This document shows positions 41,320-49,806 of a stretch of 64,000 bases of DNA, piece by piece. The position numbers were made by a program, and so were the translations under genes. Below the pieces are notes generated by a model. The model saw nothing but the letters and a program-made list of their open reading frames with translations, was not told the origin of the DNA and ran no database searches. How positions within the stretch are numbered: the stretch's first letter is position 1; every line of letters starts with the position of its first letter. The DNA is from Streptomyces sp. CCM_MD2014. GTDB taxonomy: Bacteria > Actinomycetota > Actinomycetes > Streptomycetales > Streptomycetaceae. The stretch covers positions 7,564,001 to 7,628,000 of the forward strand of contig NZ_CP009754.1 in assembly GCF_000772045.1 (NCBI RefSeq). Reading direction: 5' to 3'.

Positions 41320-42342
41320 TCAGTCGGTCCGTGCTCCCGCGGTGCTCTCGCGCACCACCAGCCGGTGCGGCGCCTTGGTCTCCGTCGGTACGGGTGCCGA
41401 GCCGTCGATGACGCCGAGCAGCGTGCTGACCGCGGTGCGCGCGATAGCGGCCTTGTCCGGGGCGACGGTGGTCAGCGACGGCGAGCTGTACCGGCCCTCC
41501 TGGATGCCGTCCACGCCGACGACGGCGATGTCGTCCGGCACCCGCACCCCCGCGCGGGTCAGGGTGTGCATGGCGCCGATGGCCAGCAGGTCGTTGTAGC
41601 AGAAGACCGCGTCGGGCGGTTCCGGCAGGGCGAGCAACCGCTCCATGGCCTGGGCGCCGAGGTGGCGGTGGAAGCGCGGCGTGGGGACGATCAGCTCGTC
41701 GTCCACCGTGAGCCCCGCCCGTTCCAGCGCCTGCCGGTATCCGGTGGTCCGCAACTGCGCGGTCTCACCGGTGCTGTAGGGCTGATCGCCGATGGCCGCG
41801 ATGCGCCGGCGGCCGAGGCCGAGGAGGTGTTCCGTCGCCTCCCGGGCCGCGACGACGTTGTCGATCGCCACGTGGTGGAAGCTGCCGTTGAAGATGTGCT
41901 CGCCGAGCAGTACCACCGGCACACGGTTGGTGCGCCGGCGCAGCTCGTCCGCGGAGATGGACAGCGGGCTCAGCAGCAGGCCGTCGAACATCGTGGCACG
42001 GGACTCGCGGCCCAGCAGCTCCCGCTCGCGCTCTCCGTCGCCGTCGGTCTGGTCGAGCATGACCACGTAATGGTGGGCGCGGGCCGCGGTGATCACCTCG
42101 CGGGCCAGTTCGGCGAAGTACGGCACGTCCAGCTCCGGAACGACCAGCGCGATCATGCCGCTGCGGCCCCGGCGGAGATTGCGGGCCACCAGGTTCGGCC
42201 GGTAGTCGAGTTCGTCGAGCGCGGCCTGCACCCGGACCCGCAACTCGTCGGAGACGGGCACCGAACCGTTGACCACGTTGGACACGGTGCGGATCGAGAC
42301 TCCGGCGCGTCGGGCGACGTCGCGGAGCGTGGAGCCGGCCAT
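41320..42342 (-). CDS. LacI family regulator of GH2/ABC sugar locus
   Basis: The 340-residue protein has a LacI DNA-binding domain (STLRDVARRAGVSIRTVSNVVNG, hinge DYRPNLVARNLRRGRSG) and a sugar-binding core (MIALVVPELDVPYFAELAREV to VVGVDGIQEGRYSSP). It is divergent from an ABC importer and glycosidase operon, and two matching 14-bp palindromes lie between. It is the probable local repressor, released by an oligosaccharide. AGGGGG precedes the ATG. Confidence 0.94.
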   Translation of the reverse strand: MAGSTLRDVARRAGVSIRTVSNVVNGSVPVSDELRVRVQAALDELDYRPNLVARNLRRGRSGMIALVVPELDVPYFAELAREVITAARAHHYVVMLDQTDGDGERERELLGRESRATMFDGLLLSPLSISADELRRRTNRVPVVLLGEHIFNGSFHHVAIDNVVAAREATEHLLGLGRRRIAAIGDQPYSTGETAQLRTTGYRQALERAGLTVDDELIVPTPRFHRHLGAQAMERLLALPEPPDAVFCYNDLLAIGAMHTLTRAGVRVPDDIAVVGVDGIQEGRYSSPSLTTVAPDKAAIARTAVSTLLGVIDGSAPVPTETKAPHRLVVRESTAGARTD

Positions 42343-42441
42343 CCAGTTCCCCCTCACGGCCCCCGCGGGGCATCGGTCGGCAGCATCTCCTGTTCGCGCC
42401 GGTGCGGACCAGCGCTGACGCAGGTTGATGTTACCCAGGTA

Positions 42442-42486
42442 TTGCATCGATGCAAAAGGCGACGCATCATCTCTGCATCGTTGCAA
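42442..42486. promoter_or_regulatory. pair of LacI-type operators, TTGCATCGATGCAA and CTGCATCGTTGCAA
   Basis: The first (42442-42455) is a perfect 14-bp palindrome; the second (42473-42486) matches it at 12 of 14 positions. Their centres are 31 bp apart, close to three helical turns, so two dimers would sit on the same face of DNA. They lie 100 bp from the LacI start and 133-164 bp before the binding-protein start. Confidence 0.85.
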
Positions 42487-42618
42487 AGCGCACGGCGGTA
42501 CGGGTCCAGCGCGTACCGCCGCGCCGCCGACGACGCCTGCGCGCGTCCACGTCCACTCCCGCTCAGCGACCCCCTTTTCGCGCACTCCAGCCGCATTTCC
42601 GACCGAGGAGCCGTGCTC

Positions 42619-43980
42619 ATGTCCAGATCATTCGTCCCGCGGCGCAGCGTCCTGCGCGGCGCGCTCGGCGCCGGCGCGCTCGCCGCGACCGCCGGTCCCC
42701 TCGCGGCGTGCGCCCCCGGTTCCTCCGGGTCCGAGCCGCGCAAGCTCACCGGGACGCCCAGCGCGTCGGCCAAGGGCGAGATCACCATCTGGAACCGCTC
42801 GGGCGACCTGTTCAAGGTCTTCGACGCGGCGATCGACGCCTTCCGCAAGGCCTATCCGGACATCAAGGTCCGTCACCAGGCCGTCGACATCGACGCCAAG
42901 CTGGCCAACACCCTGATCAGCGGCACCGATCTGCCCGACGGCAGCTTCTGGGACGACGCCAAGATCGGCGGCCAGGCGGAGCACCTGTACGACCTGACGG
43001 ACCTGATAGCGCCCTACCGCGACAAGACCTCGGCGTACAAGCTCTCGGTCAACACCGTGGGCGGCCGGATCTACGGCGTCCCCTGGGACCTCGACCCCGG
43101 GCTGCTCTGGTACCGCGAGGACCTGCTGGAGGACGCCGGAGTCGACCCGGCCGGGCTGAAGACCTACGACGATCTGCTGGCGGCGGCCCGCTCCCTCAAA
43201 GAGACGAACCCCAAGGCCCGCCCCCTCCACATGGAGAAGGACCCCTTCCTGGGGCAGCTCTGGCTGGAGATGCTCGCGGGCCAGCAGGGCACCAGCCTCG
43301 CCGACGCGGACGGACAGGTGCGGCTGGACTCCAAGGAGTACCGCAACATCCTCAACTGGGTCCGGGACGCCGTCGACGACGACCTGGTCACCCACGCCGA
43401 ATACCTGAAGCAGGCCGACCTCGCCGCCCTGGAGAACGGGCAGCAGGCCCTGGTCCCGTGGGCGGTGTGGTGGTCCTTCGCACCCCAGCAGCTGCTGAAG
43501 AAGGGCAAGGGCAAGTGGCGGGCCGCGCCGCTGCCGGCCTGGACCCCGGGCGGAGCGCGCAGCGGCGCCATGGGCGGCAGCAGCTTCATCATCCCGGCGA
43601 AGGCGAAGAACCCCGAACTGGCCTGGCTGCTCTACGAGTTCCTGTGCTTCAAAGAGCCCGGCTACAGCGCCGTGTACGGGCCGGGCGAGGTGTACCCGGA
43701 CGGACTGACCACCTCCGTGCCCAGCTACGGACCCGCGCGCCGTCCCGACAGGCCGCTGTTCGAACCGGTGGCCGCGCTCGGCGGACAGGACCTCTGGAAG
43801 GTCGCCGTGGACGCCGCCGACACCATCCCGTCCGCCGCGCCGATCCCGGCCTGGTGGGCCAAGTCCGTCGACTACCTCGGCAACAACCTCCAGCGGCTCA
43901 TCGAGGGCGAGATGGCCCCCGACGACGTCATCGACGACTCCACCAAGAAGATCCAGCGCAACCTGGTGGACCGCGCATGA
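42619..43980 (+). CDS. sugar ABC transporter substrate-binding lipoprotein
   Basis: The 453-residue protein has a Tat-like signal (PRRSVLRG) ending in lipobox LAAC with acylated Cys31, then a family 1 carbohydrate-binding protein fold (ITIWNRSGDLFKVFDAAIDAFRKAYP to FEPVAALGGQ). It captures an oligosaccharide outside the membrane and delivers it to the two downstream permeases. GAGGAG precedes the ATG. The stop overlaps the next permease start (ATGA). Confidence 0.94.
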   Translation: MSRSFVPRRSVLRGALGAGALAATAGPLAACAPGSSGSEPRKLTGTPSASAKGEITIWNRSGDLFKVFDAAIDAFRKAYPDIKVRHQAVDIDAKLANTLISGTDLPDGSFWDDAKIGGQAEHLYDLTDLIAPYRDKTSAYKLSVNTVGGRIYGVPWDLDPGLLWYREDLLEDAGVDPAGLKTYDDLLAAARSLKETNPKARPLHMEKDPFLGQLWLEMLAGQQGTSLADADGQVRLDSKEYRNILNWVRDAVDDDLVTHAEYLKQADLAALENGQQALVPWAVWWSFAPQQLLKKGKGKWRAAPLPAWTPGGARSGAMGGSSFIIPAKAKNPELAWLLYEFLCFKEPGYSAVYGPGEVYPDGLTTSVPSYGPARRPDRPLFEPVAALGGQDLWKVAVDAADTIPSAAPIPAWWAKSVDYLGNNLQRLIEGEMAPDDVIDDSTKKIQRNLVDRA

Positions 43981-44909
43981 CCTCCGGCACCCTCACCCCG
44001 CCGCGCAAGGAACGGGCGGCCCCGGCCGCGCCACGCCCCGCGCGCTCCCGCCGCAGGCCCTTCCTCGCGCCGTACCTCTTCGTCGCTCCGTTCTACGTCG
44101 TCTTCGCCGCCTTCGGCCTCTACCCCCTCGTCTTCGCACTCCAGTTGAGCTTCACCGACTGGAAGGGCGCCGGCGAGGCGAACTTCATCGGCCTGGAGAA
44201 CTACACCTACCTGCTCACCAGCGAGGAGTTCTGGTCCTCGCTGGGCAACAGCGCGGTGATGTGGCTGCTGATCGTGCCCCTCCAGATCGTCGGCGGCCTC
44301 GCCGCGGCCGTCCTGCTCGCCAACGCGCGGCTGCGGCTGCGCGGCATGTTCCGGGTCGCCTTCATCGCGCCCTTCGTCACCCCCCTGGTGGCGATGGCCC
44401 AGGTCTGGATCGTCGCCTTCGACACCGACTACGGGCTGGTCAACCACCTGTTCAACCTGGTCGGTCTGCCGGACGTCGACTGGCTCCAGTCGACCGCCTG
44501 GGCCAAACCGACGCTCGCGCTGCTGTTCCTGTGGAAGACCACCGGGTTCGCGATCATCATCCTGCTGGCCGGGCTCCAGGCCGTGCCCGCCGACGTGTAC
44601 GAGGCGGCATCCCTCGACGGGGCCTCCCGCAAACGGCAGTTCTGGTCGCTGACCCTGCCGCTGATGCGGCGCAGCATCGCCTTCCTCGTCGTGGTGCAGA
44701 CCCTCGCGGTGTTCCAGATGTTCGCCGAACCGTTCGTCGTCACCCAGGGCGGCCCGTACGGCTCGACCACCACCGGCGGGCTGTACCTCTACAACCACAT
44801 CCTGGCGTCCGACCTCGGGACCGGCGCCGCGAACTCCTTCCTGCTCGTGCTGCTGGTGTTCGCCCTGTCCCTGCTGTCCGTGCGCCTGCTCCGCTCCAAG
44901 GACGAGTGA
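43977..44909 (+). CDS. sugar ABC transporter permease (MalF-like)
   Basis: The 310-residue permease has six hydrophobic segments and the EAA loop EAASLDGASRKRQFWSLTLP, which contacts the ATPase. It starts within the stop of the binding-protein gene (ATGA) and is followed 2 bp later by the second permease, so all three are cotranscribed. No ATPase gene is present; a shared ATPase such as MsiK is expected from general knowledge of Streptomyces. Confidence 0.95.
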   Translation: MTSGTLTPPRKERAAPAAPRPARSRRRPFLAPYLFVAPFYVVFAAFGLYPLVFALQLSFTDWKGAGEANFIGLENYTYLLTSEEFWSSLGNSAVMWLLIVPLQIVGGLAAAVLLANARLRLRGMFRVAFIAPFVTPLVAMAQVWIVAFDTDYGLVNHLFNLVGLPDVDWLQSTAWAKPTLALLFLWKTTGFAIIILLAGLQAVPADVYEAASLDGASRKRQFWSLTLPLMRRSIAFLVVVQTLAVFQMFAEPFVVTQGGPYGSTTTGGLYLYNHILASDLGTGAANSFLLVLLVFALSLLSVRLLRSKDE

Positions 44910-44911
44910 CC

Positions 44912-45793
44912 ATGACCAGCCAGACCAAGAGGACGGGCCGGAGCCTGTCCCAGCCCAGGCCGGGGCCGCTGCAGTACCTGGTGCTCGGCCTGCTCGCCGT
45001 CGTGTTCGTCTATCCGATCTGGTGGGCCGTCAGCTCCTCGCTGAAGCCGCCGGCCGACATCGTCCGCGACCCGCTGTCCTTCTCGCTCGGCTCGGCCACG
45101 CTCGACAACTACCGGGCGATGTTCGACGACGTGCCCATCGGCACCGGCTTCGTCAACACCGTGCTCGTCGTGGCCGTCAAGGGCGCGATGACCATGTTCT
45201 TCTGCCCGCTGGCCGGCTACGCCTTCGCCAAGTACCGCTTCCCCGGCAAGAACCTGCTCTTCGGCGTGCTGATGCTCACGTTGATGCTGCCGACCCTCGT
45301 GCTGGTCATTCCACTGCTGCTGGAGATGAGCCAACTGGGCTGGGTCAACACGTACCAGGCGCTGATCCTGCCCGGCAGCATCGACGCCTTCAGCATCTTC
45401 TGGATGCGGCAGACCATCGCGGCCGTGCCCGACGAACTCCTCGACGCCGGACGCGTGGACGGGGCGAGCGAGTTCGGCATCTTCGCCCGGATCGTGGTGC
45501 CGGTCATCCGGCCGGGCATCGCCGCGCTCGGCGTGCTGACCGCCATGAACATCTACAACGACTTCGTCTGGCCGGTCGTCGCCGTCAACGACGAGAGCCA
45601 CCAGACGCTCCAGGTGGTGCTCTCCACCCTCGCGCAGAACGTCACCGGCAACCGCGTCGGCGCCGACTTCGCGACCGTCTGGGGCGAACTGCTCGCCGCC
45701 GGAAGCATCGCGATGCTGCCCGTGCTCGCCCTGTTCGTCCTGCTGCAACGCCACTTCATCAACGGGATCCTCGCGGGCAGCGTCAAGGGCTGA
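44912..45793 (+). CDS. sugar ABC transporter permease (MalG-like)
   Basis: The 293-residue permease has six hydrophobic segments, the WWAVSSSLKP N-terminal signature of MalG-type subunits, and an EAA-like loop DAGRVDGASEFGIFARIVVP (the first residues are DAG instead of EAA). It pairs with the preceding MalF-like subunit. It is followed after 60 bp by the GH2 gene in the same direction. Confidence 0.95.
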   Translation: MTSQTKRTGRSLSQPRPGPLQYLVLGLLAVVFVYPIWWAVSSSLKPPADIVRDPLSFSLGSATLDNYRAMFDDVPIGTGFVNTVLVVAVKGAMTMFFCPLAGYAFAKYRFPGKNLLFGVLMLTLMLPTLVLVIPLLLEMSQLGWVNTYQALILPGSIDAFSIFWMRQTIAAVPDELLDAGRVDGASEFGIFARIVVPVIRPGIAALGVLTAMNIYNDFVWPVVAVNDESHQTLQVVLSTLAQNVTGNRVGADFATVWGELLAAGSIAMLPVLALFVLLQRHFINGILAGSVKG

Positions 45794-45853
45794 CCTCCCT
45801 CCCCGTACCCCGCCGACTCTTCACAGCCGCACCGAATCGGAGCACTCACGCCC

Positions 45854-47935
45854 ATGACCACCCCCCGTCCCGAATACCCCCGGCCCCACTTCGACCGGTC
45901 CCACTCCTGGCTCACCCTCAACGGCACCTGGGACTTCCGCGCCGACCCCGGCGAGCGGTACTCCGCCGACGCGCCCGACGGCTACGACCGGGCGATCACC
46001 GTGCCCTTCGCCTGGGAGACGCCCGCTTCCGGCATCGCCGAACACTGGCTGCAAACCGCCTGGTACCGGCGCACGTTCACCGTGCCGGCCGACTGGGCCG
46101 GACAGCGCGTCGTCCTCCACTTCGGCGCCGTGCACCACGCCGCCACGGTCTGGGTGAACGGCACCGAGGTCGCCCACCACGAGGGCGGCTACACCCCCTT
46201 CGCAGCCGACGTCACCGACACCCTCGGCGAGGGCGAACAACTGCTCACCGTGCGGGTGCACGCGCCCGCCGACAAGCTCGACATCGCCCACGGCAAGCAG
46301 CGCAGCATGCCCCGCGACGACTACGACGGCGTCTGCTTCACCCCGTCCTCCGGCATCTGGCAGAGCGTCTGGCTCGAGGCCCGCCCCGCCACCCACCTCT
46401 CCTCCCTCCGGCTGCGCCCGAACGACGACCTGACCGGCATCACCGTCGAGGCCGTCGTGCACGGCCCCGCGACGGACCGCGCCGAACTCCGGCTGCGCGT
46501 ACGCGACGAGGACACCGCCGTCACGGCGACCCTGGACCCCGACGGCCGCCTGCGCACCGAGCTCCCCCTCGCCGCACCCAGGCTGTGGTCGCCCGAAGAC
46601 CCGCACCTCTACCACGTGGACGCCGAACTCACCTCCGCCGACGGCACCGACCGGGTCGCCGCCTACACCGGGCTGCGCACGATCACCGTCGACGGCGAAT
46701 CCCTGTACCTCAACGGGCGGCGGCTGTTCGTGCGCGGCGTGCTCGACCAGGGCTACTGGCCCGAGACCGGCATCACCGCCCCCGACGACACCGCCCTGCG
46801 CCGCGACCTCGAACTCGCGGCCGAGGCCGGCTACAACCTCGTCCGCAAGCACCTCAAGCTGGAGGACCCCCGCTTCGCGCACCACGCCGACACCCTCGGC
46901 ATGCTCCTGTGGGCCGAACCCGCCTCGCCCGGCCGCTTCTCACCCGCCTCCACCGCCGCCTTCGCCGACCAGATCGAGCCCATGGTCGAGCGCGACGGCA
47001 ACAGCCCCGCCATCGTCATCTGGGGTCTGTACAACGAGGAGTGGGGCCTGGACTGGGACATTCCCGGGGACCCGGCCAAGCAGCGCGCCACCGCCGACGC
47101 CTACGACCGCCTCAAGGCCCTCGACGCCACCCGCCCGGTCGTCGACAACTCCGGCTGGACCCACGTCAAGACCGACCTGCTCGACTGGCACTACTACGAC
47201 GAGAGCGCCGCCTCCTGGGCCACCACCGTGGCCGGCCTGCTCTCCGGCGAACGCGACGACTTCCCCGTCAAGCTCGGCCCCGACTTCGTCGTCCACAAGA
47301 AGCTCGCCGTCCCGGGGCAGCCACTGCGCGGCCTGCCCAACCTCAACAGCGAGTACGGCGGCGGCTTCACCGGCCTGGACCGCGCCTGGCACCTGCGCTG
47401 GCAGACCCAGGAACTGCGCCGCCACGACCGGCTCGCCGGGTACGTGTACACGGAGCTGTACGACATCGAGCACGAGAGCGCCGGGCTGCTGGACTTCGGA
47501 CGCGGCGCGAAGGACCTCGCGGGCGTCGACCCGGCCCACGCCAACGCGCCGACGACCCTCGTCCTGGACGTCACGCCGGTGGCGCCCGGCCGCGACCTGC
47601 TCACCGACGACCGCGACTTCACGGTCGACGTCCACGTCTCCCACCACGGCACCGACCCGGTCGCGGGCACCCTGCACACCACCTGGACGCCGGTGTACGC
47701 CGGGACGCCCGGCACACCCGGCGACGCCGTCCCCGGCTGCCGTGCCGAAGCCAAGCCGTACGTCCTCGGCGCCCCCGTCACCGTGCCCGCCACGCTGCCC
47801 GAGGGCTGGACCAGCGGCCGGCTGCACCTGGCGCTCGTCGTGGACGGCACCGTCACCGCCCGGACCGCGCTGGACGTGGACACACGGACGGCACCCCGCA
47901 TCGGCGACGACCCGCTGGCGCGCCCCGCCGCCTGA
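45854..47935 (+). CDS. GH2 family glycosidase (beta-galactosidase/glucuronidase-like)
   Basis: The 693-residue cytosolic protein has the GH2 layout: sugar-binding domain (about 1-180, LNGTWDF and WLQTAWYRRTF), immunoglobulin-like domain, and TIM barrel with acid/base Glu395 in GLYNEEWG and nucleophile Glu500 in NLNSEYGGG. No signal peptide, so it works on imported oligosaccharides. Family GH2 includes beta-galactosidases, beta-glucuronidases, beta-mannosidases and arabinofuranosidases; sequence alone does not decide. It is in the operon of the LacI-controlled importer. Confidence 0.91.
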   Translation: MTTPRPEYPRPHFDRSHSWLTLNGTWDFRADPGERYSADAPDGYDRAITVPFAWETPASGIAEHWLQTAWYRRTFTVPADWAGQRVVLHFGAVHHAATVWVNGTEVAHHEGGYTPFAADVTDTLGEGEQLLTVRVHAPADKLDIAHGKQRSMPRDDYDGVCFTPSSGIWQSVWLEARPATHLSSLRLRPNDDLTGITVEAVVHGPATDRAELRLRVRDEDTAVTATLDPDGRLRTELPLAAPRLWSPEDPHLYHVDAELTSADGTDRVAAYTGLRTITVDGESLYLNGRRLFVRGVLDQGYWPETGITAPDDTALRRDLELAAEAGYNLVRKHLKLEDPRFAHHADTLGMLLWAEPASPGRFSPASTAAFADQIEPMVERDGNSPAIVIWGLYNEEWGLDWDIPGDPAKQRATADAYDRLKALDATRPVVDNSGWTHVKTDLLDWHYYDESAASWATTVAGLLSGERDDFPVKLGPDFVVHKKLAVPGQPLRGLPNLNSEYGGGFTGLDRAWHLRWQTQELRRHDRLAGYVYTELYDIEHESAGLLDFGRGAKDLAGVDPAHANAPTTLVLDVTPVAPGRDLLTDDRDFTVDVHVSHHGTDPVAGTLHTTWTPVYAGTPGTPGDAVPGCRAEAKPYVLGAPVTVPATLPEGWTSGRLHLALVVDGTVTARTALDVDTRTAPRIGDDPLARPAA

Positions 47936-47973
47936 CCCCGCCCCGCGGCCGCGCCCGCCGCCCGGGGCGGCGA

Positions 47974-48005
47974 CCGTGCCCGCCCCCCACCGGCCGCGGG
48001 CACGG
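47974..48005 (+). terminator. hairpin after the GH2 gene
   Basis: CCGTGCCCG and CGGGCACGG form a 9-bp perfect stem around a 14-nt loop, 39 bp after the GH2 stop. It may limit read-through into the secreted enzyme gene. Confidence 0.5.
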
Positions 48006-48079
48006 CCGTCCGCCCCGACCACCACCCGCCCACCGGACCCCGCACCATCCCGACCTCCCCACCACCAAGGAGTCGATCC

Positions 48080-49747
48080 GTGCGCAACCCGTCACCCGCC
48101 CGCAGGCGATCACCGGCCCTGCTCGCCGTCCTGGCCCTCGTGACCGCCCTGCTGTCCCTGTGGTCGCAGCCCGCCTCTGCCGCGCCCGCCGGGCAGGTCC
48201 TGGCCTCGCCCGACCTCGCGGCCCACCCGCAGGGCGACAACAGTTACCCGCGTGCCGTCCGCCTCGACCACGACGGCTCGGCGGGCCAGACCATGCTGGC
48301 CACCTATGCCAAGCGCGAACAGGGCGCCGCCAACACCCTGCCCGTCCACCGCAGCACCGACGGCGGCCGCACCTGGAGCGCCGCCCCGATCTCCACCATC
48401 ACCTCTCACACCCCGGGCTGGGACATCGAGGCACCGGTCCTCTACGAGGTGCCGCGCACCGCGAACGGCCTCGACCAGGGCGACCTCCTCGCCGCCGGCA
48501 CCGCCTGGCAGGCCGGCGACTACACCACACAGCGCGTCGAGGTGTTCAAGAGCACCGACCACGGTCTGAGCTGGCAGTACCTCTCCGACTGCACCCGCAC
48601 CAGCGGCCTGCCCGACACCATCGGGCACGGCATCTGGGAACCCTGGTTCCTGCTCGCCCCCGACAACACACTGGCCTGCTTCATCTCCGACGAGCGGCCC
48701 GCGAACAGCCCGACCAACAACCAGGTCATCGGCCACTACACCTCCACCGACGGCGGCCGCACCTGGAGCGGCACCCTCACCGAGGACGTCGCCTTCCCCG
48801 CGGACGACCTCGCCCGCCCCGGCATGTCGATCGTCGTCCCGCTGCCCGACGGGCGGTTCATGATGGCGTACGAGATGTGCCGGGACGCCACCGACGCCGA
48901 CCACGCCTGCGAGGTGTACACCAAGACCAGCCCCGACGGTCTGAACTGGGCGCCCGCCGACAACCCGGGCACCCTCGTGCGGACCGCCGACGGCAGGGAA
49001 CTGCTGCACACCCCCTACCTCGCCTGGGTACCGGGCGGCGGCCCCGACGGCACGCTGCTGATGTCCGGGCAGCGCGTGGTGAGCGGACCCACCGGGAACA
49101 AGACGGTGCTGGCGGAGTCCGGCACCGTGGTCTTCGCCAACACCCGCCTCGGCGCGGGGGAGTGGACCGAGATCGAGGCGCCGGTCCTGACCGGCCCCAC
49201 CGGCGGCTACAACCCCGGCGAGCCCTCCTGCCCCGGCTACAGCTCACCGATCGTGCCGCGCGCCGACGGCAGCTCCTTCCTCTACCTCACCGCCACCTGG
49301 CTCGGCACCGGCAACCAGTGCCAGGTCCGGTTCGGCACCGGCGGCCTCGGCGGACCGGTCGGCCAGGTCACCACGCCGTGGGTCGCGGGCAAGTGTCTGG
49401 ACGTCGACACCAACACCAGCCGCAACGGCAACGCCGCCCAGCTGTGGGACTGCAACACCGCGACCGGACAGCGCTGGTCCGTTGCCCCCGACGGCACGGT
49501 GCGCGCGTTCGGCAAGTGCCTGGACATCGACGGCAACGGCACGGCCAACTTCACCAAGGTCCAGGTGTGGGACTGCGCCCCGGGCGTCGGCGGCCAGCAG
49601 TGGCGCCACCAGGCCGACGGCTCGCTGTTCAACCCGCAGTCCGGCCGCTGCCTGGACATCCCGTCCGGCGGCACCGCCAACGGCACCAGGCTGCAGATCT
49701 ACGACTGCAACGGCCTCGGCACCCAGAAGTGGAACCTGCCGGCCTGA
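48080..49747 (+). CDS. secreted GH93-like propeller with ricin-type lectin domain
   Basis: The 555-residue secreted protein has a signal peptide (cleavage near residue 34), a sialidase-fold propeller with Asp boxes (STDGGRTW near 92, STDHGLSW near 158, STDGGRTW near 222), and a C-terminal ricin B domain (about 425-555) with three GQRW/GQQW/TQKW repeats. The segments GIWEPWFLLAPD (Glu187) and RPGMSIVVPLPDGRFMMAYE (Glu265) resemble the two catalytic glutamates of GH93 exo-arabinanases; true sialidases have an Arg triad not evident here. It probably attacks an extracellular glycan to feed the adjacent importer. Assignment to GH93 is moderately sure. Confidence 0.82.
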   Translation: MRNPSPARRRSPALLAVLALVTALLSLWSQPASAAPAGQVLASPDLAAHPQGDNSYPRAVRLDHDGSAGQTMLATYAKREQGAANTLPVHRSTDGGRTWSAAPISTITSHTPGWDIEAPVLYEVPRTANGLDQGDLLAAGTAWQAGDYTTQRVEVFKSTDHGLSWQYLSDCTRTSGLPDTIGHGIWEPWFLLAPDNTLACFISDERPANSPTNNQVIGHYTSTDGGRTWSGTLTEDVAFPADDLARPGMSIVVPLPDGRFMMAYEMCRDATDADHACEVYTKTSPDGLNWAPADNPGTLVRTADGRELLHTPYLAWVPGGGPDGTLLMSGQRVVSGPTGNKTVLAESGTVVFANTRLGAGEWTEIEAPVLTGPTGGYNPGEPSCPGYSSPIVPRADGSSFLYLTATWLGTGNQCQVRFGTGGLGGPVGQVTTPWVAGKCLDVDTNTSRNGNAAQLWDCNTATGQRWSVAPDGTVRAFGKCLDIDGNGTANFTKVQVWDCAPGVGGQQWRHQADGSLFNPQSGRCLDIPSGGTANGTRLQIYDCNGLGTQKWNLPA

Positions 49748-49762
49748 CCCCGGGAGCACCGA

Positions 49763-49798
49763 GGGCGCGCCCCGCCCGATCGTCCGCGGGGCGCGCCC
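49763..49798. terminator. bidirectional terminator between convergent genes
   Basis: GGGCGCGCCCCGC and GCGGGGCGCGCCC pair perfectly over 13 bp around a 10-nt loop, placed between the lectin-domain enzyme and the GH1 gene. Confidence 0.85.
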
Positions 49799-49806
49799 TG
49801 CTCACC

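Noticed and set aside
48080-49747. True GH33 sialidase
   Set aside because: The Arg triad and the FRIP motif are not seen; the glutamate-containing segments look more like GH93.
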